From Mucor racemosus (taxonomy: Eukaryota > Mucoromycota > Mucoromycetes > Mucorales > Mucoraceae), in contig JAPEHQ010000026.1 of the NCBI GenBank assembly GCA_027405735.1, forward strand, positions 1 to 64,000: a stretch of DNA of 64,000 nt, given 5' to 3'. A model generated the notes under the pieces. The model searched no databases and was not told where the DNA came from. It saw nothing but the letters and a program-made list of their open reading frames with translations. A program made the translations under genes and the position numbers. This document shows positions 23,379-35,746 of this stretch, in pieces; positions within the stretch are counted from its first letter, which is position 1; each line of letters starts with the position of its first letter.

Positions 23379-23810
23379 TGTGGAACAGGTAGAGATATTC
23401 ACGGAAAAAAAGTATAAAAAAACAATAGGAATTCGACTAGATAACGTTAGGCTTTTATTATCAAGTAGAACTTAATTGACTCTTCTTTGAAAGGAAGATG
23501 TCCTTCTATTTATACACAATTTCTAATCTATATTATAAATCAATGAGAACAAATAGGAACATGCCATTTCCATAATCTACCCGATATCTTTAGGTCCTGA
23601 TTTTATCATGAATGAAATCAGGCCATATTGAATAATGGTGTATTTATGATTCAGGTCAATAATTATAATTTGCTAGGATCCACATCTCGGTTATAAGATT
23701 ACTTGCTGTATCAATCAGACATGTCAAATCAAAGTGATTCCTGATTTATCCCAGCGGTAATTCAAGTTAGACACCAGATGAAATGGAGATCTAAATGGGT
23801 GTAATCCACA
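23379..23810 (-). repeat. 3' LTR of the Ty3 element (432 bp)
   Basis: Starts TGTGGAACAGG and ends GTAATCCACA on the plus strand, so it is bounded by TG...CA. It differs from the other LTR by three extra bases (TTC) inside TGACTCTTC. Confidence 0.95.
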
Positions 23811-24012
23811 TGCGCCCCCACCAAGTTCAACATGGTTGTAAATTTATTTTGGCAATTATGTTAACGATCAAAGATCTGTATTTCATCAATGCTCAATCAG
23901 GATGTAATACCTAGGTAGTCATGGTAAAGTCAATATGTATTCAAATCAAATTTATCAGTACACTATAATTCATAATCATATGTGTATCGTGTGAAATTGT
24001 TTGTTTACTAGA

Positions 24013-27000
24013 TTAAATATTTAATCTCTTGCTTCGCCCTTGTCCTACATTAACTGTGTCATCAGATACATGTTTTCTTTTATTCACTGCAGGTCTCTTT
24101 TTCTTTTGCTTAGCCTGTCTTTCTTGTTCGAGTTTTTCGTAATCACGAATCTTTGCCCAATATCTTCGAATAGTTTGTGGATTATTAAATGAGGCAGCAG
24201 TTTCCCATGAATTAGCAGATTCGCCAAATGTTTTCCATTTGACTAAATATTCTCGCTGATATTCTGGTCCTCTGTGTGCTCTTATTTCATCAACCTCAAA
24301 AACTTCTTCTTCGATAATAGTTTCATCAATAGCTACTAGCTTTAATTCAGATGGTACGTAATCACGATGTAATAACTCGTTCATACTGTCCTTTAGCACA
24401 TATGTAGATCTCTTTTTTTGTACTATCTGAAATGGACCATCATATGCAGCCTCAAGTTTGCTTTCTCTGTGAGGAAGTCGTACCATAACCCAATCACCAA
24501 CTTCAAAATGTCTTATAGTATTATTCTTATTGAATCGTTTTGCTTGTTCTTCTACTATACGTTGTGTTCTTTGGTTGATACTAGGAAAAACAATGTTGTT
24601 CATTATTTCTGCTTTCTTTTGTAGCTCTTCTAGAGTCATTGGGTTCTTAGGTAAGTTGTCTTTGATTTTAGGATTATTGTAGTCCTGAAATCTATTCAGA
24701 GGTCTCGCAAACATCAATTGAAAAGGTGCACTTTCAGTACGATACCTAATCTTAGTGTTTATAGCCAATTGACAACCTGGTAATACCGAATCCCAGTCAT
24801 AAATATGATCATTAACCATCTTTCGAAGTGTATTTAGAACCGTTTTTACGCCAGACTCTGTTACTCCATTTCCTCTACTATGAAAGGCTGTGCTGTAACG
24901 ATGATTTATACCAAGCGCTTTAGTTAGTTCACTCATTAAGCGGCTTTTGAATTCACGGCCATTATCGGACATTAAAATGATCGGTACCCCGAGATCACAA
25001 AATATGGTAACCAGAGCTTTCGCAACTGTGTCTGTTTGTTTGTTGGGTAGCGCACGAGTTATAATAAATCTAGTACATAAATCATATACAACCAAGATAT
25101 ATAAGTTTCCACTGTTTGTACGTGGTAATGGTCCTAGGAAATCGATTCCGAGATGGTCAAATGGGGAGTAAGCTACAACGTTTTTTAACTCATGATATCC
25201 TTTGCGTATCACATTATGTCTTGCACATTCCATACATGCTTGACATATAGCCTTAGCATCATCGTATAGACCTGTCCAATGGATACCTTCTTCGTGTAGT
25301 TTCTTCACTATACTAGCGCTACCAAAGTGTCCGAATTCATGAGTTTCACGTAATAATTTATCTCTTTCATTTTCAGGTGGTGCAATATAAGATATGCCCT
25401 CATAAGTATGATTTTTGATTTTCAGGTGGTGCAATATAAGATATGCCCTCATAAGTATGATTTTTGATTTTCATAGCAAGAACATTCAAGTCCTTGTCGC
25501 GGTTGTATATCACTTTTGTTTTGGTAACAAAATGTTTCTTTTTATTCTTTCTGTTATTTTTAGGAATGAAACGTTTCTTAGAACCTTTACTTCTCATAAT
25601 ATTCGCTTGTAATTTAGCAATTTTCTTATCACTGTCTCCCGCCAGCTCTTTATGATCTTCTAGAGGTTCATAAAGGCGACTAAGTTTGTCAGGTAAGATA
25701 TTGTCTAATCCTTTGATGTGAGTAAATTGCAATTGTGGATATTCATTTAAAATTTCCATGTAGTTTTGTATGACCCGTGTAGGACATTTACATGTGTAAA
25801 GATAAATTAATGCACGATGATCTGTCATGACTTCAATTTCAGGATGCCCATAAATGAGAGGTCTTAAGCGGACTAAACCAAATAATATGGCATAAAGTTC
25901 ACGTCTTAATACAGGCCAGTTTTGTTGGGATTTAGTCAAACTTTTGCTAAGCATCGCAATATAAACTGTGCGTCCAAGATCATCTCTTTGTGTCAAAATT
26001 ACTGCAACAGCATACAAACTTGCATCACATTCCAAATAAAATTTTTATTCATGTTAGGCGCAGTGAGTAATGCTTCAGATAAAAGGATTTTCTTAATAAT
26101 TTCAAGGCGTTTTGTGTGCTCATTAGTCCATTTGCTACCAGCATTTGGATCATTGCGTAAAGCATCAATTGGTGCCATAATTTTAGCCAACATAGGAATA
26201 TGAGGTCTTAAATATGAGATCACACCAGCTAATTGTTTTACTTGTTTAGCAGATTTACATGGACCCCAATGACTAATATCAGATAAGCGTCGCATGTCAA
26301 CCTTGGAAACCTGAGGTCCAATTACAAAGCCTAATAAATAAATACTAGATCTGAACCACGAGCATTTCTCAATACCAATTTTTAAATTAGCATTTGTGAG
26401 TCTTTTCAGGACTTCGTTGACCAATTTAAGGTGTGAAACCGGGTCCGTGCTAAATAAACACAGATCGTCGACATACATTTCAACCCCCGCTAGATCAGCA
26501 AATAAAATGTTCATAACAGAAGAATACACGGATGTGATTGGCCGCAATCCAAAACAGCAGCCTAACCATCTGTATGTAATTCCTTTGAAATTGAATAATA
26601 AAACGTTCTTACTTTGATCTGCAATTTTAAACGAAAAATATGCGTTTTTTAAGTCAATTTTAGAAAAAACAGTACCATGCTGTTTGATTCTGGTAAAAAT
26701 ATCCTGAATATTTGGTATTTCAAATTGATTTGTGTTATTAGGCATATGCTGGTTAATTCTTCGAACATCCATGCAAACTCTAGTTTTAGTGGGTTTACCA
26801 TCATTATCTTTTTTAGATACAGTGATAAGTGGACTATTGAATAAACCGTTAGGTCTACAAGGTTCAACTATTCCTGCTTCTAACCATTCATCTAATTGTT
26901 TCTGAATTTCAGGCATTGCATGATACGATAACGGATATTGCTTAACGTAATAATCAACATTCTCTTTTATCGGAATAACAATCTCTGATTCAGGTACATT

Positions 27001-27642
27001 ACAGAATGTTCCAGGCTTAATTTTCTGATTCTCATCAATTGCGTCTTGAATTTGGCTCATAAATTCTTTTTCTTCTAAATCAGAATTGAATATAGATGCT
27101 GTTTCAGGATCAATGGAATTTTTAGTATCAAAATTAACATTTTCAAAATCAATTGTTTCCAACAATTCTGATTTTTCTTCTTCACTTAAACTTGTTACAT
27201 CAGGAAATTTATGAGCAACACCTGTCAATCTTATACGGAGTTGACTAAGGGTATCTACTCCTAAGAGTACATCAAAGTTGCCTAAACTTTCATTGAAGTC
27301 TGCGAGTTCAAATGAATGATCGAATGAAATGTCATTTAAATATCTAATTGTAATAGTTGGTGTTTTACCCAATCTTTTGGTAGATGAATTTAGAAAATTA
27401 AGATTGCCTTCAACTTTAATAATGTCATTGGAAGTGAATAGTAATTTATGGTAAAATATATTTTTATTAAGAAAAGAAACATCTGCTCCAGTGTCAATTT
27501 TAGCAATGAGTCTAATAGGTTCTTTTTCTTTGCTCTCTAAAATAATAGGAGTCAGTAATTGAAATGGATTAAAACTTTCAATTTTGTTATTGTACTTACA
27601 GGCAAGAGCAGCGTCTTGAGCCTTGAGCTCAGCATCAATCTC
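24013..27642 (-). pseudogene. pol: Ty3 Pol: protease, reverse transcriptase, RNase H, integrase, chromodomain (interrupted)
   Basis: Directly downstream of and in frame with Gag. The protease active site DTGAD is at about 27481-27495. Reverse transcriptase includes KIDLKNAYF and YVDD near 26470. RNase H has ECDAS, RELYAIL and TDHRAL. Integrase has an HHCC finger (HEFGH, CQACMEC) and catalytic residues in GIDFLGP, SDNGREF and TESG. A GPF motif is followed by a chromodomain (YLVKWKTFGESANSWE). Two breaks are present: a one-base deletion in an A/T run near 26040 between reverse transcriptase and RNase H, and a 49-base direct duplication at 25374-25471 between RNase H and integrase. The second shifts the frame back, so integrase is again in the Gag frame. 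Confidence 0.9.
25374..25471. repeat. 49-bp exact tandem duplication inside Ty3 pol
   Basis: Units 25374-25422 and 25423-25471, each starting CAGGTGGTGCAATATAAG. The length is 49, so it shifts the reading frame by one. Confidence 0.9.
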
Positions 27643-28944
27643 TTACATTAAAGAATCAACATCCTCAAGGTCGATGTCAGGTTCAGTAGTATGTTGAGTT
27701 GTAACAGTGATGCCAGTGGTTAAAACCCCAACATCTCTTTTGCGTCGTGCAGCCATAGCTTCACGGAACTCATTACATCTGTGACCAACCAACCGGGGAC
27801 GATGACAATAATTACAGTCTTGATTAGCACCAGACGAGACAAAAGATGTTCCCATAGTAACGGCAGAGGTAGTAGCTCTATTAGGCTTGTTATCAGATCC
27901 GAAGTTGTTGAGCTTAGAACGGCAATCCTTAGCATTATGATTGGCTTTACTACCACCATGCTTTACACAGAAAAAGCCACTCGCAGTCTCGATCTTAGGT
28001 ACCTTGAAACTACCAGAACTACTACTGCTCTCAAAGGTTTTACGCTTTCCTTTGGAGTCTTCACCACCAACTTTATCACCATCTTGCTCATCCACCAAAA
28101 ATAATGGTAGAATGCACTCATAGATCTCATTGATCGTCCATTCATAGGCAGGGTCCTTATGTTGGATTCTCATCTGATTAATCATCAACTGCTTGTTTTT
28201 ACGAGGCAGTGTGAAACGATAGAATCCAGCAAGAAGATTGCTCTTGATGGAAAACCCAGAGTCTTGTACATTCTTAACAAAATTATTTGTGTAGTTTTGC
28301 AAAGTGTCACCGGCCTTCATTCGCATGTTAAATAACCTAGCCATCGATTCCTCCTTGTTAACAGGGGTACCGTAGTGCTTACGACAAAGTGCCTTAGCAT
28401 CACTCCAATTGACACACTTGATGAGATCATTTTTTGTCCATGTCTCGTATTCAAATGGCATTGAAATAGGTATGTACTGTCTCCAAACATCTTCGATATT
28501 ATTACCCGAAGCATTAATTATGTTCTCGAAGGAACTAAAGAAATGATCGGTGGACGAAAAACGAGGATGAGTGGGGAAGTGAATAGGTTGTCCAGTCAAC
28601 TGAAATCGAGGCAATTCATTAGTATTGATTGCTCTTGATTTAGTAGCTTCAACTTTCTTCATCATTGAACCAATTTGGGAAGTAAACCAGTTGACTAACT
28701 CTTGAGCATCGTCAGCAGCCTTGATATCATCAGGAGTGTAAACATCACCAGCATCCAAATGGATCTTGTTGAGTCTGCTCTTCGCAGCAGTAAGTCTTGC
28801 ATTCATTACTTCAAGAGCCTCAGTAGCATCAGTAGCATCAGCTTCAACATTACCTCCAGTAGTACCAGAAATAGAAGGAGAAACTTGGAAGTTGGATTGA
28901 TCCAATACAGGGTCAAACATGAGAGTATCTTGAGCTTGAGACAT
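27643..28944 (-). CDS. gag: Ty3 Gag polyprotein
   Basis: A 433-residue open frame starting at the first ATG after the 5' LTR. The N-terminal half is acidic and low in motifs; the middle has the capsid-like pattern W-x-FKN-type helices seen in Ty3 Gag (WTKNDLIKCVNW, TLQNYTNNFV). Near the C terminus are two cysteine/histidine clusters: CVKHGGSKANHNAKDC and CNYCHRPRLVGHRC. They resemble nucleocapsid zinc knuckles but have non-standard spacing. It ends at a TAA (27645-27643), after which the same frame continues open into protease, so Pol would need stop-codon readthrough. Confidence 0.85.
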   Translation of the reverse strand: MSQAQDTLMFDPVLDQSNFQVSPSISGTTGGNVEADATDATEALEVMNARLTAAKSRLNKIHLDAGDVYTPDDIKAADDAQELVNWFTSQIGSMMKKVEATKSRAINTNELPRFQLTGQPIHFPTHPRFSSTDHFFSSFENIINASGNNIEDVWRQYIPISMPFEYETWTKNDLIKCVNWSDAKALCRKHYGTPVNKEESMARLFNMRMKAGDTLQNYTNNFVKNVQDSGFSIKSNLLAGFYRFTLPRKNKQLMINQMRIQHKDPAYEWTINEIYECILPLFLVDEQDGDKVGGEDSKGKRKTFESSSSSGSFKVPKIETASGFFCVKHGGSKANHNAKDCRSKLNNFGSDNKPNRATTSAVTMGTSFVSSGANQDCNYCHRPRLVGHRCNEFREAMAARRKRDVGVLTTGITVTTQHTTEPDIDLEDVDSLM

Positions 28945-28984
28945 TATTCTTGATTGGAGTAACCTTTGGTAGAGTCGAAAAAAA

Positions 28985-29413
28985 TGTGGAACAGGTAGAG
29001 ATATTCACGGAAAAAAAGTATAAAAAAACAATAGGAATTCGACTAGATAACGTTAGGCTTTTATTATCAAGTAGAACTTAATTGACTCTTTGAAAGGAAG
29101 ATGTCCTTCTATTTATACACAATTTCTAATCTATATTATAAATCAATGAGAACAAATAGGAACATGCCATTTCCATAATCTACCCGATATCTTTAGGTCC
29201 TGATTTTATCATGAATGAAATCAGGCCATATTGAATAATGGTGTATTTATGATTCAGGTCAATAATTATAATTTGCTAGGATCCACATCTCGGTTATAAG
29301 ATTACTTGCTGTATCAATCAGACATGTCAAATCAAAGTGATTCCTGATTTATCCCAGCGGTAATTCAAGTTAGACACCAGATGAAATGGAGATCTAAATG
29401 GGTGTAATCCACA
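28985..29413 (-). repeat. 5' LTR of the Ty3 element (429 bp)
   Basis: Same termini as the left copy. On the element's strand the bases directly after this LTR are a T run followed by CGACTCTACC, not a TGG-initiated tRNA-type primer site. Confidence 0.93.
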
Positions 29414-32400
29414 CTCATTTTATCCTTACCAACACTCATGATTTTTATCAAAAAACAGAAAAATCAACCTTTGATACCAAAATCAACGCTTAAATATACT
29501 ACATTGTGAGAGAAGATTGTAGCCATGACTAATACACATTTTATAAAAGCTTAATATCAAAAGTTAAGTAATGAAAATTTGTACTTTTGGCCCAAAAATG
29601 GATTTTTGATTAAAGGATTTTCATGTAATATTTTGCAATGAAAATATTTGTTATTTTTTATTGAGCAAATAGAGCGCTAAATGTTGTATATGTGTATATT
29701 TTTTGTTTTTATAATTGGTAATATAATTAACTCTTGATTTGCAAATTCAGAAAAAAAAAATTAAAAAATGTCAAAATTGATGATCTGGACAAAAATAATT
29801 TTTGAAATTAATATCCCGCTTATAAGCCTTGTGCGTCTTAAAAATAAGAGATTTTATAGTACTGGAGAACTTTTTCAAGAATTTACGATGCTATACCCAC
29901 TTGATTCAAGCTAATTACTGTAAGTCTTTGTACATGTTAATATTGTAGGATAGTTTAATTTGATGATAATATAGCCTTACTTTATAATTATTACGCTAGA
30001 GGTGATTTACATTGAGTTTTAGTCTACCACCAATATTATAAATTATAAACATAAATATGGCCAGCACTGGAACCTATTGCCACCTTTTACTCTCTTTGTC
30101 CCAAGCCAATTTATTCAATGCTTTACCAGAGCTAACTTAAGTACTTACAAATGACTCCTCGGAATTTACATTCAAATCCCATAAATTAAATTGACTGATT
30201 TCATCTACAGTAGTATCAAACGTCTAATCAGCCCGCCTTATGATAAATGCCAATTTAAAATCAGAAACATCCCATTATCATTGTTATAAGCTATGAAAAG
30301 CTTGATTTTTAATAATACAGCAATTAAATAAAAAACAAGATGATGCTAATAATAGAATATGGTAAGTATTTAGTATCTAAGTAAGTTTGATAAAGTATGC
30401 TTTTAAATTCTTTTAAAAATCCTGAGACAAACACAATATCTTGGTCGTGTAATTTCTATCCATCAAAATGTTACTATTTCCACTACACAATGAATGCACT
30501 TTTTATCTATCTTGACCTCGATGTAGATTGTTGGATATTAGTTTTTTACCAGCTGTTGTATTTTCTCTAATTCACTAATATTCAGTCATATTAAACGATG
30601 ATTTGTAGCTCTGCCAAAAAAAAAAGAATGAATACTTTAAGATTTCTCTGCATATCGAATTATGCGAATTTGTAGCAATGACTGCACTTAACTATGCCTT
30701 TTGAATCTATTGATGTTAATTAGAATAATTAGTGATTTCATTCACAAGTAAGCTGTGTTGCTTTATACGATACATTTACATTCACCTATTCAATAAATGA
30801 CATTGCATTTATTATCCGTTATATCAATCAACCAACTTCATCTTGATTCGATACGATTGATAATTAAATGCCTAAACTACACTTAAGCCACCAAGTATCG
30901 TCACAAAAAAATCTCGTACAGGTCGACGAAGCATCACAATTTGGATCATTTATTTTGTGTTCATAGATCTCTGCATGAACCATAATATCTCTATCTGTTC
31001 AAGTTAACTGAAATACATTGGACGCCAACATTGTACTTGATAAAGCGCCTTACTTTATTGCGAATCAACACAGCTAATTTGATGCTAGTTTAGCATCAGC
31101 AGTTGAATCAGACAAATTTGAGATTAGATGACCTCTTTTAATAACTTTGCACGCCATGAGCTAATAATGGCCCGTTATTATTGATACGCTAATCAAGGAT
31201 GGTGAGTTAATCTAATGGACGAACGAGTCGATTAGTAGTATAAACGATATAATATTAAAATCAAATATAGCAATTGAATGAGCAAGAGATGATGAACCAT
31301 GTAAATTAGCATAATTGAATTGTTTCAAGCATTTTGAACTGAATACGCCTTTACTTTTGGCCCATAAAAATTGATTTATTAGTAAAATAAATTAACATGT
31401 AATGATTATTATGTTGTACATTTGATAGTTGGTAGTTGTATACAAGACAACATCTGGTTTTCCTCTTCTTGGCTGTTGGTCATTAAGCAGAAACAAGTAT
31501 TTTTTAGAAATAAAATATATTAACATGAGTTTATTCATTCATTCATTCATTCAAAGCAAGTCAATACTATACATACTTCTATAATAATCACCAATTTTTC
31601 TGCAGGTGGATATCATCGACTTTATACCAAAAAAAGTGAGCAGTGATTATAACGTAGATGATGATGGAACAAAATGACTAAGTCTTGGATGCTTTTTTTG
31701 TCCGAGAAAAATATTATAATGCACCCTAACATTAGTAGTTAATCATTCGTTTCCAAATAAACAATAGAAAAAACACGTACGCGTTCCTTCTACTTGATCT
31801 CAGTTTATAAAAATATTAATCTTTTAGTTGTAGTTTTAAACATAAATAAAAGAGGGCTGAGGAAAGAGTTGGAAAGAAAAAAGAAAAATAATCCTAAATT
31901 AGTCGATTTTCTGTGTTGCAAACAGAAATTTACAAAGACATAAATACTTTTAGTGTTGCCAAACAGGTTGTTGTAGTTGTTCCCATTTGGTCCCCAAAAG
32001 AAGAATATGGGCAAAACTCTTTCAAACCCCAAACTTCAAATTGATGTATCTTGTCAATAAAACAATTTTATTGAATCAGAGTAACTCACATCTACTTTAA
32101 ACCATTCAAATTATCTTTGTTATTGATCTATCAGATTTACAACATTCAATATATAGAAGATCTCCGACAAATCTAACAGATCTTATCTATCCAGTAACTG
32201 GTTCCTGTCACCCAGGAACTAATAATGAAACAGTTATTAATTATATTATGATTGATATACTTTAGTAAATTGACTAAGAAAATTTTGATCTCCTTGATCT
32301 GTTCATCTGGGCTACCTGATCTGCACAAATTTTTTTATTCTGCCCATCTGTGCAAATCATTATGCCCATGTGAAGTATAGTTTGGCCGTAGTGAAATAAT

Positions 32401-33772
32401 ATACTAATTGGATGAATGAGTATATTAAATGTAAATGCTAATATAATTAGAATGTGCATATAGATATTGTGTGGATATATTGGAATCATGCTTCTATGTT
32501 TTAGTAGTACTGTAGCATGATGATAGACGCATGAAATATGATCTTCTTGTTCGATTTGTATGTTCAACATCATGGCTTGACAGATGTTCGAAATTGGTAA
32601 GTCGGTAATTCCTAATTCTGATAGATCAGAGAGCACCTAATAAATTAAGATATTAATTTTTTGCATTCGCAAGATAGATCCAACTCAAAACTACTCTGCA
32701 TTTTTTGTTTCGGCAAAAAATATTGATTTTTCGTCGAGATAATCAAAATAATAGTTCTTATCACAGCTTCAAATCTATCATAACGGGGTTACAAAATTGA
32801 TTTGAAAAAATGAACGAAAAATGATTCAAAAAACAAAATTGTTTAACGGCTCATGAACTGCAAAGTAAGTTGACCTAGTGTATTAAATGGTTTTTGTACA
32901 GTTTTAAATTTTGCATCCATCTAAACAAAATTCAAACAAATGGTTCACATTAAATTTTGCGTAAAATGCAATTAAACTTTTAGAGGTTTTTTGAAGATAC
33001 ACGCTAATTTTTATAAGTATATTTTAAATATAATTAATAAAAATAATGCACAAAAAAATTATCTATCGATCGAGTTATTTTTGAACTTTTTAGCTTAATA
33101 TTTCGCAGAGAAAACAAACTTTTTGTCGATTTTTTTCCAATTCAGAATTTGGGATAAGGGTATACAAGGGAAAAACTGAAGCTCGAAACGGGAGTACCTC
33201 ATTGCACATATTTTGAGGATATCTCCACGAAAAATCAATATTTTGAAGAAAACTAAATTGGTTTCGAGAGAGCTCAACGAAATTGATAACATGAAGGTAG
33301 AAAAAACGCTGCTCAATTTAACGAATATTTTAAAATCTACTACAAAAATGCTAAAAAAAATGAAAAAAAAATAAAAGTGCTCAAATTTTTTTCATACTGA
33401 AATATGTTATAGAGTACGTCAAAACAAACGAGTTTTATTATTAGAAATTGTTAGCGTAACTTAATTTTTTGCAGAGATATGAGGCCTCAAAGTTTTCAAT
33501 TTGTTGTAGTGAAATACGCGTAAAAATTTGAAACATTAGCACTGAAAAATTAATACCAACTGCAAAAAATAGGATATTTCCAAATACTCATTTTTGGATT
33601 AAAGTTGAGCATCTCAGGTACATTGGCATATAATTTTTTCTTGGTGTTATTTAGCGAAAAAAAAAGTAGATCAGGGGTGAAAAGCGAGACGCAGTTTTCA
33701 AGGGAAAAGCAGTAGCCTTTACTTCTTTTCGAGTCTTTTCTTAAGGGATAAATAAATTTAGGGATAGGTAGC
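29414..33772. repeat. Left arm of a large inverted repeat
   Basis: Matches the reverse complement of 46430-51019 at very high identity. Open frames of 120, 75 and 73 codons here (at 32274, 31805 and 33095) recur in the other arm, identical apart from one residue in the 73-codon frame. Length 4359 versus 4590 bases; the difference is explained by a 232-base insertion plus 5-base duplication in the right arm. The arm continues leftward at 22957-23378 across the Ty3 insertion. No recognisable protein family is encoded. Confidence 0.88.
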
Positions 33773-34346
33773 ATGTAATGCGCTGTTCATTTCTCAAGTA
33801 GTTAGGAGTCTGAGCTTAATTGGTTTACGAGATAATTACAACGAGCCTCGTTGGATAGATTGAAACCCAAATGGTCAAATAGTGAAATGGGGGTATTTAT
33901 ATTGGTTGAAACCGCTTCCGCTATGCGAAGTGGACCCCAATTGGCTCACACAGTAGTTCAGTGATGTTTTTCAATTAGTGAAGTATTTATATATAGGATG
34001 TTAAGTACAATTTAGTTTGTATAGCTTATTCCACGACTTATTGTGTGTATATATTTGGATAATTTTTATTTAAAGGTATATATCATATACCTTCATCAAA
34101 AACTACGAAAAGGTATAATAAGGACAATGCTTTTACAATGAATAAATTTGTTTGAGTTTGGTATTAATATTAATGAGACTAAATGTTGGCTTCTATGAAA
34201 CAACTTAACAAATAGCATATAATCGAATCGATGAGTGTTTGATTAAACAAAAATTGACAATGACTAAATAGGAAAAAATCGTAATAAAATAATAATTTAA
34301 ATGGATAAATGGTTATGATGAATGTCGCTTCATTAATAATATGTAT
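33773..34346. other. Intergenic, left arm boundary to FEX 3' end
   Basis: AT-rich. A short imperfect hairpin (CTTCCGC-TAT-GCGAAG) lies near 33938. No gene is supported. Confidence 0.45.
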
Positions 34347-35480
34347 TTAAGAGCACATGGGATTCACTCCTTGAGACCAAATATAAGAACCTAGGATAAT
34401 GAACATGAAACATTGAGCTACCACCACAGACAAAAGCCCATATATATAGCTTGATTTTCTTGGTAATGCAGTCAATTCAACCTATGAAGAGTGAAATATT
34501 ATTAATAAAAATCCTGTGCTAAATCAGATTAGCTCTTACCATAAACGTAGAAATTGTAGTCAAACATCCACAAAAACCATCCGCTAAACCGACGATAACG
34601 TCGCAGGCAATTGCAGTGATCTGAGGGCCAGATTGAGCAAGAGATAAGACAGCAAGGACAATGGTTCCAAAGATATTGGCAACATATGTACCGATGGGGA
34701 AATGGGGAATTCTTCCGTTATAAAAGGAAAGATACCAACGAGTGAGAGCACCCACAGGGGCAAACACACAGGCGAATGCTAGATCTCTCTGATAAGGAGA
34801 AAATATGGCTGCAAATATAATACCTAGCCATGACACAATTGCAAATGCGATTGTCAAGTAATCTTTCTTGGATAAATATTTAAAAGAAAAACCACGGGGG
34901 ATTACTTTTGGCTCAATTTGCATAGGTCTTTTTTTTCTTTCTATTTGATCTGAACATAACTCTCCAATGTGTTGACCAAATAAAAGACCATTCAAAGACA
35001 TGGCAAGTGTCACTAAGAATTCAGACAAGGCAGCTAATACATTCTTGCCTCGTGTGTGTGAATAAGCGTTATAGTTGGCGAATTCTTTGAAAATACCAAG
35101 TTGCCATGATGAAAATGTAGTGATAGATCCACACAAACCGGTAGTAATGCCTGGATGTGAAGGTTGATACCTTTTTTTTTATATATTATTTGTTTTACAG
35201 AAAAATAAAAGACTTATTAGTATAAATTAACCATTTTAGGACAAATTCATCTACGTTACCATAGAAACAATGCATTTTTATTCTTGTTGGTTAATCCCAT
35301 GATAAGACAACCAACCCACTGAGCATACACGAGACCAAATACTGGAGCACCTGTGTAATCCTGAAGTCGTTGCAATGCAATACGGATTAATACACCTGCA
35401 ATGGAAAATGGGATGATGGCAGCAGCTATAGCAATTTTATTCTCATTGATTTCTATAGTTTTTAATTGTAAATCACTCAT
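34347..35480 (-). CDS. FEX1: Fluoride export channel (FEX/CrcB family)
   Basis: Three exons, 35480-35260, 35170-34540 and 34481-34347, give 328 residues. The start is the ATG at 35480. The chain has two CrcB-like halves, as in eukaryotic FEX proteins. The first half has AGVLIRIAL, FGLVYAQWVGCLIMG and the pore signature GLCGSITTFSSW (about 85-96). The second half has GALTRWYLSFYN, FPIGTYVANIFGT and GFCGCLTTISTFM (about 272-284). The halves are joined by an extra membrane span, with a short basic cytoplasmic loop (QIERKKR). The family removes fluoride across the plasma membrane. The final exon encodes one more transmembrane helix. Identification is firm; substrate is by family. Confidence 0.92.
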
Positions 35481-35746
35481 CGATTACTACTTTTTTTATA
35501 TGAGATATGTCTATAAATCTACGAATATCATGCAAAAGATATACAATTAGGAAGAGAATCAATTCACAATAAAACTTGCTGCCGAAATGGATCATCCGAG
35601 AACACGGAGATACTGACTGCTTTTACGATCTCTTCCTATCTAAATCTCACAATGCGGTTATACAGTATATAAGACCTGAAAAAAGGATATTCCTTTCTTG
35701 TTCAAAGAGACCTTTTCTTCTTCTTGTTTATTTTGTAATTATTGTA

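Larger units (their letters stand above)
23379..29413 (-). mobile_element. Ty3/Gypsy chromovirus LTR retrotransposon, 6035 bp
   Basis: Two near-identical LTRs (432 and 429 bases) bound a gag-pol interior on the minus strand. Target duplication CTCAT occurs at 23374-23378 and 29414-29418. The empty site is visible in the inverted paralogous arm at 51015-51019, which confirms the boundaries. Pol order protease, reverse transcriptase, RNase H, integrase with C-terminal chromodomain assigns it to chromoviruses. A purine-rich tract (GGTGGGGGCGCA on the minus strand) precedes the 3' LTR at 23811. The LTRs differ only by a 3-base indel as far as I can see, so insertion was recent, but pol is interrupted. 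Confidence 0.95.

Noticed and set aside
27580..27610. TGTAAGTA in the gag-pol spacer as an intron donor
   Set aside because: It lies downstream of the Gag stop, so splicing there would not remove the stop, and the protease frame is open through it.
28955..28984. TGGTAGAGTCGAA on the plus strand as a tRNA primer site
   Set aside because: It is on the opposite strand to the element's RNA, so it cannot act as its primer-binding site.
31536..31556. ATTC repeats as a possible CRISPR-like array
   Set aside because: Simple microsatellite with no spacers; the organism is a eukaryote.
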